Position numbers and translations under genes: made by a program
Shown: one piece after another, positions 1 to 8,260 of the stretch
Layout: each line of letters starts with the position of its first letter
How positions within the stretch are numbered: the stretch's first letter is position 1
Origin: Rugamonas apoptosis
GTDB taxonomy: Bacteria > Pseudomonadota > Gammaproteobacteria > Burkholderiales > Burkholderiaceae_D
NCBI RefSeq assembly: GCF_014042355.1
Contig: NZ_JACEZU010000001.1
Coordinates: 770,209-834,208, forward strand
Reading direction: 5' to 3'
Length of the DNA stretch: 64,000 nucleotides
The notes under the pieces: model-generated
What the model saw: only the letters and a program-made list of their open reading frames with translations
The model's database searches: none
What the model was told of the DNA's origin: nothing

Positions 1-289
1 CGGCCAGGCCGCAAGCGGCCGCTCGGCCTACCACCTGTATCCGATCCACGTGGCGCCGGAACGCCGGCGCGCCGTGTTCGACGCGCTGCGGGCCCAGGGG
101 GTGGGCGCCAATGTGCACTACATCCCGGTCTACCAGCAGCCGTATTACCAGCGGCTGGGCTTCCAGTCCGGCCTGTGTCCGCAGGCGGAAAGCTATTACG
201 CCGGGGCCATCAGCCTGCCGCTGTACTATGCCTTGAGCGAGGCCGAGCAAGACCAGGTGGTGGCCGCCGTGCGGAGCGCGCTGGCATGA
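1..289 (+). CDS. pseC: PseC aminotransferase, C-terminal part (cut by window edge)
   Basis: Only the last ~95 residues are present, read in frame from base 2. The segment starting at base 26 (AYHLYPIHV) and the end (YYAGAISLPLYYALS) match the C-terminus of DegT/DnrJ/EryC1-fold PLP aminotransferases of the PseC type, which make UDP-4-amino-4,6-dideoxy-N-acetyl-beta-L-altrosamine in pseudaminic acid synthesis. The identification rests mostly on context: the stop codon overlaps the pseF start (ATGA), and pseG, pseH and pseI follow. The catalytic lysine lies outside the window. Confidence 0.85.
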   Translation, partial: GQAASGRSAYHLYPIHVAPERRRAVFDALRAQGVGANVHYIPVYQQPYYQRLGFQSGLCPQAESYYAGAISLPLYYALSEAEQDQVVAAVRSALA

Positions 290-990
290 GATTGGCCGTG
301 ATTCCGGCCCGCGGCGGCAGCAAGCGCATCCCGCGCAAGAACGTCAAGCCGTTCGCCGGCAAGCCGATGATCGCGTACGCGATCGAGGCGGCCCGCGCCA
401 GCGGCCTGTTCGACCATATCGTGGTGTCCACCGACGACGCCGAGATCGCCGCCACGGCGCGCCAGTACGGCGCCGAGGTGCCGTTCCTGCGGGCGCCGGC
501 ACTGGCCGACGACCACGCCGGCACCACACCGGTGGTGATCGATGCGATCGAGCGTTGCGAAGCGCTGGGCTGGCCGCAGGCCGAACAGGTGTGCTGCATT
601 TATCCGGCCGTGCCATTGCTGGCCAGTGCCGACCTGGGCGCGGCGCTGGCTTTGCTCGAAAACAACGCCGCCGGTTACGCGTTCGCCGTGACCGTGTTTC
701 CGGCCGCCGTACAGCGCGCGCTGCGGCGCGACGCCGATGGCGCCATGGCGCCCTTCTTTCCCGAATTTACCGCCACCCGCAGCCAGGACCTGGCGCCAGG
801 CTATTACGACGCCGGCCAGTTCTACTGGGGCCGGCGCGACGCCTGGCTGGCGGGCCGCTCGCCCCACCTGCACGGCAGCGGGCTGGTGATCCCGCCCTGG
901 CGCGCGGTCGATATCGACACGCCGGATGACTGGCGCCGGGCCGAACTGGCCTACCAGGCGCTGCGCCTGGACCCCGGCCCCACGGCCTGA
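286..990 (+). CDS. pseF: Pseudaminic acid cytidylyltransferase PseF
   Basis: 234 residues. Expected to activate pseudaminic acid with CTP to give CMP-pseudaminic acid, the last cytosolic step. The N-terminus MRLAVIPARGGSKRIPRKN is the nucleotide-binding signature of the CMP-sugar synthetase family (NeuA/KdsB/PseF), and VVSTDD near residue 46 is also typical. The ATG overlaps the pseC stop and replaces a longer in-frame opening at 175 that would run into pseC. pseG starts 9 bases downstream, so the genes are surely co-transcribed. Confidence 0.93.
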   Translation: MRLAVIPARGGSKRIPRKNVKPFAGKPMIAYAIEAARASGLFDHIVVSTDDAEIAATARQYGAEVPFLRAPALADDHAGTTPVVIDAIERCEALGWPQAEQVCCIYPAVPLLASADLGAALALLENNAAGYAFAVTVFPAAVQRALRRDADGAMAPFFPEFTATRSQDLAPGYYDAGQFYWGRRDAWLAGRSPHLHGSGLVIPPWRAVDIDTPDDWRRAELAYQALRLDPGPTA

Positions 991-999
991 GGGGGCGCC

Positions 1000-2082
1000 A
1001 TGCGTATCGTCTTTCGCACCGATGCCGCGTGGCAGATAGGCTCGGGCCACGTGATGCGCTGCCTGACCCTGGCCGAATCGTTGCGCGCCGGCGGGGCCGA
1101 GGTGGCCTTCGTGTGCCGTGCCCATCCCGGCCATCTGGGTCCGCAGCTCGAGGCGCTGGGCTTCCCGGTGCGCTTGCTGGCGCTCGATGGCGGGGCCAGC
1201 GCCGATGCCGATGCGCAGCCGGCGCACGCGGCCTGGGTGGGCGCGCGCTGGGAGACGGACGCGGCCGAAACGGCGGCCGCGCTGCCGTGGCGGCCAGACT
1301 GGCTGATCGTTGACCATTACGGGCTGGACTGGCGCTGGCAGCTAGCCATGCGCGCCAGCGTGGGCCGCATCCTGGTCATCGACGACCTGGCCGACCGGCG
1401 CCACGCGTGCGACCTGTTGCTGGACCAAAACTTGACGGCGCAGGGCGCGGCCCGCTACGACGGGCTGGTGCCGGCTGGCTGCCAGGTGCTGGCCGGACCA
1501 CGCTACGCCCTGTTGCAACCGCTGTATGCGCGCCTGCACCAGGAAGCGCGCCCGCGCCAGGGCGCCGTGCGGCGCCTGCTGGTGTTCTTCGGCGGCGTCG
1601 ACCGCGACGGCTTGACGGAGCGCGCCATGCGGGCCATTATCTCCCTGAGCCTGCCCGGTGTGACGGCTGACGTCGTGGTGGGGGCCAATAACCCGGCCTG
1701 GCCCGACTTGCAGGCGCTGGCGGCGCCGCACGCCATGTTGCGCCTGCATCGCGCCTTGCCCAGCCTGGCGCCGCTGATGATGCAGGCCGACCTGGCGCTG
1801 GGCGCCGGCGGCGCCACCTGCTGGGAACGCTTGTGCCTGGGCTTGCCCTGCGTGGTGGTGACGGTGGCCGACAACCAGCGCGCGGTGACCGGCCTGCTGG
1901 CCGAACGCGGCCTGGTGGACTGGCTGGGCGACGCCGCTGACGCGGACGAGCCCGCCCTGGCCGGCGCCCTGGAGCGCTGGTGCGCCGACGGCATCCCCGC
2001 GCACTGGTTCCCGGACTTCGGCATGATCGATGGGCAAGGGTGTGGCCGCCTGTGCGCTGCCATCCTGGCGCCCAGCAGTTGA
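1000..2082 (+). CDS. pseG: UDP-2,4-diacetamido-2,4,6-trideoxy-beta-L-altropyranose hydrolase PseG
   Basis: 360 residues. Removes UDP from the diacetamido-trideoxy-altrose intermediate before condensation with phosphoenolpyruvate. The N-terminus (MRIVFRTDAAWQIGSGHVMRC) carries the GxGHxxR/M loop of the GT-B-like PseG family, and GAGGATCWERLCLGLP near residue 267 is the C-terminal UDP-binding segment shared with MurG-like folds. Length and position between pseF and pseH are typical. GGGGGCGCC precedes the ATG; no strong ribosome binding site is seen, so translational coupling is likely. Confidence 0.93.
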   Translation: MRIVFRTDAAWQIGSGHVMRCLTLAESLRAGGAEVAFVCRAHPGHLGPQLEALGFPVRLLALDGGASADADAQPAHAAWVGARWETDAAETAAALPWRPDWLIVDHYGLDWRWQLAMRASVGRILVIDDLADRRHACDLLLDQNLTAQGAARYDGLVPAGCQVLAGPRYALLQPLYARLHQEARPRQGAVRRLLVFFGGVDRDGLTERAMRAIISLSLPGVTADVVVGANNPAWPDLQALAAPHAMLRLHRALPSLAPLMMQADLALGAGGATCWERLCLGLPCVVVTVADNQRAVTGLLAERGLVDWLGDAADADEPALAGALERWCADGIPAHWFPDFGMIDGQGCGRLCAAILAPSS

Positions 2083-2099
2083 ACGTAAAGGAGGTTGCC

Positions 2100-2669
2100 T
2101 TGAACAAGCCCCGTCTGGACAGCGTCCAGTTCGTGCCGCTGCTGGAGCGCAGCGCGGCGGACCAGGAGCGGGTGCGCCAGTTGCGCAACGCGCCCGAAGT
2201 GCGTTGCCACATGTATTCCGACCATGAGATCGGTGTGCCCGAGCACGCCGCCTGGCTGGCCAGCCTGGCCGCCAACCCCAGCCAGCGGGCCTGGGTGGTT
2301 TTGTACATGGGTAACATCGAAGGGCTGGTATCGCTGAGCGCCATCAAGCCCCAGCATCAGTCGGCCGAATGGGCGTTCTACCTGAGCCCGGCCATGCAGG
2401 GGCAGGGTGTGGGCGGCCTGGTGGAATTCCGCCTGCTGGACCTGGCGTTCGGCGAATTCGGCCTGCAGAAACTCAATTGCGAAGTGTTGGCCAGCAATCC
2501 CAAGGTGATCGAGATGCACCAGAAATTCGGCTTCACGCTGGAAGGGACGCGGCGCGCCAACGTCATCAAGGATGGCCGCCGCACCGATGTGGCCTTGCTG
2601 GGCATCCTGGCGCACGAGTGGGCCGCGCAACGGCCACGCTTCGCCCGCCTGTTCGGGGCAGACAATTAA
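2100..2669 (+). CDS. pseH: PseH: N-acetyltransferase acting on UDP-4-amino-4,6-dideoxy-N-acetyl-beta-L-altrosamine
   Basis: 189 residues, GNAT fold. Acetylates the C4 amine made by PseC, using acetyl-CoA. The motif AMQGQGVGGLVEF near residue 99 is the Q/RxxGxG/A acetyl-CoA pyrophosphate loop, and the C-terminal half (LNCEVLASNPKVIEMHQKFGF) is the usual RimJ/PseH-like motif B region. The start is a TTG preceded by a strong AAAGGAGG at 2087-2094, five bases away; no ATG or GTG in this frame is as well placed. Confidence 0.9.
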   Translation: MNKPRLDSVQFVPLLERSAADQERVRQLRNAPEVRCHMYSDHEIGVPEHAAWLASLAANPSQRAWVVLYMGNIEGLVSLSAIKPQHQSAEWAFYLSPAMQGQGVGGLVEFRLLDLAFGEFGLQKLNCEVLASNPKVIEMHQKFGFTLEGTRRANVIKDGRRTDVALLGILAHEWAAQRPRFARLFGADN

Positions 2670-2682
2670 CCAGAGAGTGAAC

Positions 2683-3738
2683 ATGAAAATCGCGCATCGC
2701 CAGGTCGGACTCGGGCACCAGCCCTTCGTTATCGCCGAAATGTCCGGCAACCACAATCAATCGCTGGAGCGGGCCCTGGAAATCGTCGAGGCCGCCGCCC
2801 GCGCCGGCGCGCATGCCTTGAAGCTGCAAACCTATACCGCCGACACCATGACGCTGGACGTGGCCGGCCCCGATTTCGTCATCAACGACCCCAAGTCGCT
2901 GTGGAACGGACGCACCCTGTACGACCTGTACCAGGAGGCCCATACCCCGTGGGAGTGGCACGCGCCCATTTTCGCGCGCGCCCGTGAACTGGGCATGATT
3001 CCGTTCAGCACCCCGTTCGACGACAGCGCCGTCGATTTCCTGGAAAGCCTGGACGTGGCCTGCTATAAGATCGCCTCGTTCGAAAACACCGACTTGCCGC
3101 TGATCCGGCGCGTGGCCGCCACCGGCAAGCCGATGATCATTTCCACCGGCATGGCCAGCATGGGCGAGCTGGACGAGACGGTGCGGGTGGCGCGGGCCGC
3201 CGGCTGCCAGGATCTGATCCTGCTCAAGTGCACCAGTACCTACCCGGCCCTGCCCACCAATACCAACATCCTGACCATCCCCCACATGCGCCAGTTGTAC
3301 GGCTGCGAGATCGGCCTGTCCGACCACACCATGGGCATCGGCGTGTCGGTGGCGGCGGTGGCGCTGGGGGCGAGCGTGATCGAGAAGCACTTCACCCTGA
3401 ACCGCGCCGATGGCGGCGTCGACTCGGCCTTCTCGCTGGAGCCGGCCGAACTGCAAGCGCTGGTGACGGAAACGGAACGCGCCTGGCAGGCGCTGGGGCA
3501 GGTCAGTTACGGCGCCACGCAGGCCGAGCAGGCGTCGACCAAATTCCGCCGTTCGCTGTACGCCAGCTGCGACATCGCGGCCGGCGCGCCGTTGACGGCC
3601 GATAACGTGCGCGCCATCCGTCCCGGTCTGGGACTGGCGCCCAAGCATCTCGGCACGGTGCTGGACAGCCGGGCCAAGGTGGCCATCGCGCGCGGCACCG
3701 CCTTGCGCTGGGACTTGCTGGACCAGGGAGAAGCATAG
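2683..3738 (+). CDS. pseI: Pseudaminic acid synthase PseI
   Basis: 351 residues. Condenses the PseG product with phosphoenolpyruvate to form pseudaminic acid. NeuB-family TIM barrel at the N-terminus (FVIAEMSGNHNQS; EMSGNH is the PseI form of the NeuB signature), then EKHFTLNRADGGVDSAFSLEP near residue 232, and a C-terminal SAF/antifreeze-like domain (RRSLYASCDIAAGAPLTADNVRAIRPG, ~residue 288 on). The ATG at 2683 follows GAGAGTGA. The stop codon shares one base with the next start. Confidence 0.94.
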   Translation: MKIAHRQVGLGHQPFVIAEMSGNHNQSLERALEIVEAAARAGAHALKLQTYTADTMTLDVAGPDFVINDPKSLWNGRTLYDLYQEAHTPWEWHAPIFARARELGMIPFSTPFDDSAVDFLESLDVACYKIASFENTDLPLIRRVAATGKPMIISTGMASMGELDETVRVARAAGCQDLILLKCTSTYPALPTNTNILTIPHMRQLYGCEIGLSDHTMGIGVSVAAVALGASVIEKHFTLNRADGGVDSAFSLEPAELQALVTETERAWQALGQVSYGATQAEQASTKFRRSLYASCDIAAGAPLTADNVRAIRPGLGLAPKHLGTVLDSRAKVAIARGTALRWDLLDQGEA

Positions 3739-4352
3739 TGCAACGGGTCTGTATCCTCGACTACGGGTCGGGTAATGTGAAGTCGGTCTACAATCTGTTT
3801 GCCGCGCTGGCCACGGACGTGGTGGTCTCCAACGAGGTGGCCGATATCGAGGCCGCCAGCCATATCGTGCTGCCCGGCGTGGGCGCGTTCGCGGCCGCCA
3901 TGCGGCGCATCCACGAGCGCCTGCCGCTGGACGTGCTGGAACGGGTGGTGCGCCAGCAAGGCCGGCCCTTCCTGGGCATTTGCGTCGGCATGCAAGTGCT
4001 GGCCGACGTCGGCCACGAGTTCGGCGAGACACCCGGCCTGGGCTGGATAGGCGGCAACGTGCGCCGGCTGGAAGCCGGTGACCTGCCCTTGCCCCATGTG
4101 GGCTGGAACAATATCGACGTGGTGCGCCCCAGCCCCCTGCTCGCGGGCCTGGAGCAGGCGCCGGACTTCTATTACGTGCACAGCTTCATGTTCGACGTGG
4201 CGCAGCCCGGGCAAGTGCTGGCCACCAGCGACTATGGCGGCACGTTCTGCGCCGCCGTCGGCCGCGACAATGTGTACGGGGTGCAATTCCATCCTGAAAA
4301 GAGCCAGCGCGCCGGCATGCGGCTGGCCAAGAACTTTTTGGCTTTGTCATGA
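3738..4352 (+). CDS. HisH-like glutamine amidotransferase subunit of the sugar locus
   Basis: 204 residues, class I glutamine amidotransferase. GICVGMQVL (around residue 77) holds the nucleophilic cysteine, and VQFHPEKSQ near the C-terminus supplies the His-Glu of the triad. Homologous to histidine-biosynthetic HisH, but genes like this inside O-antigen or flagellin glycosylation clusters (HisH2/WbuY type) supply ammonia for converting a sugar acetamido group to acetamidino. It starts with GTG overlapping the pseI stop and ends overlapping the HisF-like gene, as expected for a heterodimer partner. It is unlikely to be the housekeeping hisH because no other his genes are nearby. Confidence 0.85.
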   Translation: MQRVCILDYGSGNVKSVYNLFAALATDVVVSNEVADIEAASHIVLPGVGAFAAAMRRIHERLPLDVLERVVRQQGRPFLGICVGMQVLADVGHEFGETPGLGWIGGNVRRLEAGDLPLPHVGWNNIDVVRPSPLLAGLEQAPDFYYVHSFMFDVAQPGQVLATSDYGGTFCAAVGRDNVYGVQFHPEKSQRAGMRLAKNFLALS

Positions 4353-5158
4353 AAAAACATCGCGTCATCCCGGTCCTGCTGTTGCGCAACGGTTTCCTCG
4401 TGCAAAGCAAGCTGTTCAAGCGGTACCAGAACCTGGGCAATCCCGTCACGGCCGTCAAGCGCTTGTCGGAATGGGGCTCGGACGAATTGATCTACCTCGA
4501 TATCACGCGCGACGACACCTATGACATGCGGCGCGACGACCTGGGCCACGCCAACCACGATAGCGTGCTCGATATCATCGAGGACGTGTCGCGCAATGCC
4601 TTCATGCCGATCACCATCGGCGGGCGCATCCGCAGCCTGCAGGATATCGAAAAACGCCTGTCGCGCGGCGCCGACAAGATCGCCATCAACACCATCGCGC
4701 TGGACGACCCGGCCTTCATCACGACGGCGGCGCGCGAATTCGGTTCGCAGTGCATCGTGGTGTCGATCGACGCCCGGCTGGAGGAGGATGGCGTGCACCG
4801 CGTGCGGCGCGACGGCAACCGCGAAGCCACCGGCTGGACCGCCGTGGACTGGGCCCGCCGCGTGGAACAGATGGGGGCCGGCGAGATCCTGCTCAACTCC
4901 ATCGACCGCGACGGCATGAAGAACGGTTACGACCTGCCCCTGCTCGACACGGTCAGCGCCGCCGTGCGGCTTCCCGTGATCGGCTGCGGCGGCGTGGGCG
5001 AGTGGGAACACATGGCGCAAGGTTTGCAGCAAACCCGGGTCGACGCCGTGGCGGCCGCCAATATCTTCCACTACAGCGACCAGAGCGTGTACCTGGCCCG
5101 CCAGCACCTGTACGGCGCCGGCCTGCTGGTGCGTTCCCCCGAGCTGCTGGAGATCTGA
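4349..5158 (+). CDS. HisF-like cyclase subunit of the sugar locus (WbuZ/HisF2 type)
   Basis: 269 residues, (beta-alpha)8 barrel. Two half-barrel phosphate motifs are visible (TIGGRIRSLQDIEKRLSRGADKI near residue 90; GCGGVGEWEHM near 213), with a DRDGMKNGYDLPLL segment as in HisF. The N-terminus MKKHRVIPVLLLRNGFLVQSK replaces the canonical HisF RIIPCLDV, with Leu where HisF has its catalytic Asp/Cys stretch; this is a usual mark of the WbuZ-type paralogues. The ATGA overlap with the amidotransferase indicates a coupled complex feeding ammonia to the PseA-like enzyme downstream. Confidence 0.85.
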   Translation: MKKHRVIPVLLLRNGFLVQSKLFKRYQNLGNPVTAVKRLSEWGSDELIYLDITRDDTYDMRRDDLGHANHDSVLDIIEDVSRNAFMPITIGGRIRSLQDIEKRLSRGADKIAINTIALDDPAFITTAAREFGSQCIVVSIDARLEEDGVHRVRRDGNREATGWTAVDWARRVEQMGAGEILLNSIDRDGMKNGYDLPLLDTVSAAVRLPVIGCGGVGEWEHMAQGLQQTRVDAVAAANIFHYSDQSVYLARQHLYGAGLLVRSPELLEI

Positions 5159-5250
5159 GGCCGGCGCGCTCGATATTGGCTTAGGGCAAAAAAAATCATC
5201 CACGCCATGCCCGTTGCGCTATGATCAACGAAACTTAGTCCTATGGAGTC

Positions 5251-6462
5251 ATGATGAGTAATTATCGTCGGATGCAATACTGCAGCCGCTGCACCTACCC
5301 CTTTGTCGCCGTCAATCTGGCGGTCGATGACGACGGGATCTGCAGCGCCTGTCATACGGCCGAGGCGTTCGAAGAGTTGACGCCGGAATTCTGGGCCCAG
5401 CGCAAGAATCTGTTTGAACGCAAGATCGAGGAATTGCGCAAGCATAAGCCCGACAGCGACTACGACTGCATCGTGCCGGTCAGCGGCGGCAAGGACAGTT
5501 ACTGGCAGACCCATATCATGGCGGTCGAATACGGCCTCAAGCCGCTGCTGGTGACCTACCACGGCAACAATTATCTGCCCGAGGGCAATTACAACCGCGA
5601 CCGCATGCGCGAAGTGTTCAATTGCGATCACCTGGTGATGGGCCCCAGCGTCGAGGTGTTGAAAAAGTTGAACCGTCTGTGCTTCCGCAAGATGGGCGAC
5701 ATGAACTGGCATGGCCACTGCGGCATTTTCTCGCTGCCGATCCAGATGGCGGTGCGCTTCAATGTGCCGCTGATGGTGTGGGGCGAGATCGCCTGGGATA
5801 TTTCGGGCATGTATGACCCGAACGATTTCGTCGAATTCTCGGCCCGGGTGCGCCACGAGCATGGCTTGCGCGGCTTCGAATGGTACGACATGCTGAACGA
5901 CCCGCAGGAGCCGTTGAAGGAGAACGACCTGATGTGGGCCAAGTATCCGAATGATGACGATATCCTGAAGACCGGCGTGCGCGGCCTGTATATCGGTAAC
6001 TTCTTCAAATGGGACCCGTACAAGCACACCCAGCTCATGAAAGACCTGTATGGCTGGAAGGAGTCGGCCACCCCGTTCGAGCGCACCTACCGGCGCGCCT
6101 CCAACCTCGACGACCGCTACGAGAATGGCATCCACGATCTGCTCAAGTTCGTGAAATTCGGTTATGGCCGCGGCTCCGACCATGGTTCGAAGGATGTGCG
6201 TACCGGCTATATGACGCGCGAGGAAGCGGTCGAGATGGTGCGCAAGTACGATCACGTGGTGTCGGGCGACCTGCAGTACTGGCTGGACTATGTGGACATG
6301 AGCGAGGAAGAGTTCTGGCGTACCGCCGACCGCTTCCGCGATCCACGCGTATGGTGGATCGAGAATGGCAAGTGGCACAAGGATAACATCTGGGGCGGCT
6401 CATCGGCCTACGGCGAGGTGCACCTGACGCAGGCCGAGCAGGCGCGCTACCTGCGCACGTAA
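5251..6462 (+). CDS. pseA: N-acetyl sugar amidotransferase (PseA/WbpG type)
   Basis: 403 residues (ATG at 5251, or 5254). Members of this family use ammonia to turn an acetamido sugar into an acetamidino sugar; Campylobacter PseA does this for pseudaminic acid. The N-terminal zinc-ribbon-like CSRCTYPF...CSACHT (residues ~11-36) is followed by the PP-loop ATP-binding motif VPVSGGKDSYW near residue 75. It belongs with the HisH/HisF pair upstream, separated by 92 bases that may hold a separate promoter. The exact modified sugar cannot be read from sequence; the pse genes make pseudaminic acid the likely substrate. Confidence 0.82.
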   Translation: MMSNYRRMQYCSRCTYPFVAVNLAVDDDGICSACHTAEAFEELTPEFWAQRKNLFERKIEELRKHKPDSDYDCIVPVSGGKDSYWQTHIMAVEYGLKPLLVTYHGNNYLPEGNYNRDRMREVFNCDHLVMGPSVEVLKKLNRLCFRKMGDMNWHGHCGIFSLPIQMAVRFNVPLMVWGEIAWDISGMYDPNDFVEFSARVRHEHGLRGFEWYDMLNDPQEPLKENDLMWAKYPNDDDILKTGVRGLYIGNFFKWDPYKHTQLMKDLYGWKESATPFERTYRRASNLDDRYENGIHDLLKFVKFGYGRGSDHGSKDVRTGYMTREEAVEMVRKYDHVVSGDLQYWLDYVDMSEEEFWRTADRFRDPRVWWIENGKWHKDNIWGGSSAYGEVHLTQAEQARYLRT

Positions 6463-6529
6463 AGCGCCGCCGGGCGCCGCCAGGCACGGGCGGGTACGCC
6501 AGTGCGGCGCGCCCGCCGGTGCCGCGGGT

Positions 6530-8251
6530 TCAGCCTGGCCGGCCGCCGCCGGCCGGGCCATCCAGGAAGGCCCGCAGCGGCTGGGCATCGCGGTAGGCCG
6601 ACAGGTAGGCCGTGAATTGACGGCGGCGGAAATGATCCAGCGCCACCGGATCGCGCAGCAGCGTGGTGGCGGTCCTCAGCGTTTGCGCCACGCTGGCGCG
6701 CGGGATGATGTCCGGATCGGCCACCATCGCTTCCACATTGCTCATGTCCTTGACCACCGGGTTGAGCAAGGGGATACCGCGGTTGAGGAATTCCAGTTCG
6801 GCCGACGTCGGCGCGTCGTACATCAGGCACAGGTCGCAGCTGACCGCATAGTCGCTCATCGGTATTTGCACCGCGCTCATCAACATGTCGCGCTCCAGCC
6901 CCAGTTCCTGTTCCAGCATGCTGATCAGGAAATAGGCCGGCTTGCAGCGCAGCGTGAATTCCAGCTGGTGCTCACGGCACCAGGCCACCATCTGGCGCAG
7001 GCCCGCGATATAGGCCGGCAAGTCGGTGGCATAAATCCCATTCAACGACACGGCCTGCAGCAGGATGCCGACCCGGGCCAGCGGCTTGCGCGGCGCGGTG
7101 GCGAACTGCAGCTGTTCCGGAAACGCCAGGCTGGCCTGGGCCGCGCGCCGCCCATCCGGCCGCAGGATCACGTCGCCCTGGATCGGGTGGGTCAGGCACA
7201 GCAGGTTGCCATAGTCGAAGAAGATGTCCGAGGTGGTCTTCGAGTGCGGCACATACAGGACCGGCAACTGGTGGCGTTGCGCGAACGCCAGCAGCGGCCC
7301 GTGGAAGTCGGTGTCGTGGTCGGCCAGCAGCAGCCGTTCCGGCTTGCTGTGCTGGAAATGTCGCTCCAGCAGCGCCTGCGTCACCAGCTGGTCGCAATAG
7401 ACTTGCGCCACGTGCTCGGCCTGGCGGCGGCGAAAATGCGGCAGCAGCGGGTAGGCTTGCAGCATGGCGTCGATCTCGGCCGTCAGCAGGCTTTGCAACT
7501 CCGGCAAGGCTGCCTGCCACGCCGGCGGCAGCAGCCCCAGCAGCGCGTCCTGGGATGCCGTCTCGATGGTTTCATGCGCCACCACCGGCATGTTGAAGTA
7601 ACGGCCCTTCAGATTCACCACCTGCTTGCCACTGGCCGCCAGTTCCGCATTGAAGTACCCGATGTCGTACATGCAGGTCGGCAAGTGCGTCAGCAGCAGG
7701 TGGCGTTCGCCGGCGGGACGGATCTCGCTCAGCGCCGGCACCTGCCGTTGCGGCGCCTCCTTGGGCGGGTAGGTGAACGGCGCCAGCTCCACGCCGTGCT
7801 GGCGGCAGTAATCGAGCAGCATGGCGCTGGGCAGGAAGGAATTGAAATAGTAGGCCAGCGGCGTATCGCAGACCAGCACGTGCAGCTTGCAGTGGCTGAA
7901 ATGGGCGGCCATGGCAGGCCAGATTGCCTGGTTCCAGCCCAGCGTCATGAACAGGAAATACAGATTGTAATGCTGCCAGCCGGCGATCGAGAGGCCGGGC
8001 GCGAGGCGTGCGATGAGCGGGTCCAGCCGCTGTTCAAATGCAGTGGCCTGGCGGTGCGCGGCGCGGTCCATGTCGTTGAACGAGGGGGCGTCGGGCCAGG
8101 CGATCAGTTCCGCGCGCGCCAGGCCGGCGTGCCGGATGCGGTCGAGCAGGGTGGGATCGAAGGTGACCACCCGGTAGCTGTCGAGGGGGGCGGCGATCTG
8201 AAGCGCCGGCCCGATATCGTCGCTGTGCAGGATGAGGATCAGGTTTTCCAT
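6530..8251 (-). CDS. Uncharacterised protein, possible GT-B glycosyltransferase of the glycosylation locus
   Basis: 573 residues, no family recognised with certainty. It has no signal peptide or membrane segment. The N-terminal 200 residues look like a Rossmann-type half with GWQHYNLYFLFMTLG, and the C-terminal half holds a segment (SCDLCLMYDAPTSAELEFLNRG) resembling the donor-site helix of CMP/UDP-sugar GT-B enzymes and capsule polysaccharide synthesis proteins. It is convergent with the pseudaminic acid operon and lies downstream of two other locus genes on the minus strand. A role as the transferase placing the CMP-activated sugar on flagellin or another carrier is an inference. Confidence 0.55.
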   Translation of the reverse strand: MENLILILHSDDIGPALQIAAPLDSYRVVTFDPTLLDRIRHAGLARAELIAWPDAPSFNDMDRAAHRQATAFEQRLDPLIARLAPGLSIAGWQHYNLYFLFMTLGWNQAIWPAMAAHFSHCKLHVLVCDTPLAYYFNSFLPSAMLLDYCRQHGVELAPFTYPPKEAPQRQVPALSEIRPAGERHLLLTHLPTCMYDIGYFNAELAASGKQVVNLKGRYFNMPVVAHETIETASQDALLGLLPPAWQAALPELQSLLTAEIDAMLQAYPLLPHFRRRQAEHVAQVYCDQLVTQALLERHFQHSKPERLLLADHDTDFHGPLLAFAQRHQLPVLYVPHSKTTSDIFFDYGNLLCLTHPIQGDVILRPDGRRAAQASLAFPEQLQFATAPRKPLARVGILLQAVSLNGIYATDLPAYIAGLRQMVAWCREHQLEFTLRCKPAYFLISMLEQELGLERDMLMSAVQIPMSDYAVSCDLCLMYDAPTSAELEFLNRGIPLLNPVVKDMSNVEAMVADPDIIPRASVAQTLRTATTLLRDPVALDHFRRRQFTAYLSAYRDAQPLRAFLDGPAGGGRPG

Positions 8252-8260
8252 GGGGGGCGA

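Noticed and set aside
3738..5158. Housekeeping histidine-biosynthesis genes hisH and hisF
   Set aside because: No other his genes are adjacent, HisF N-terminal catalytic phrase is changed, and the pair is embedded between pse genes.
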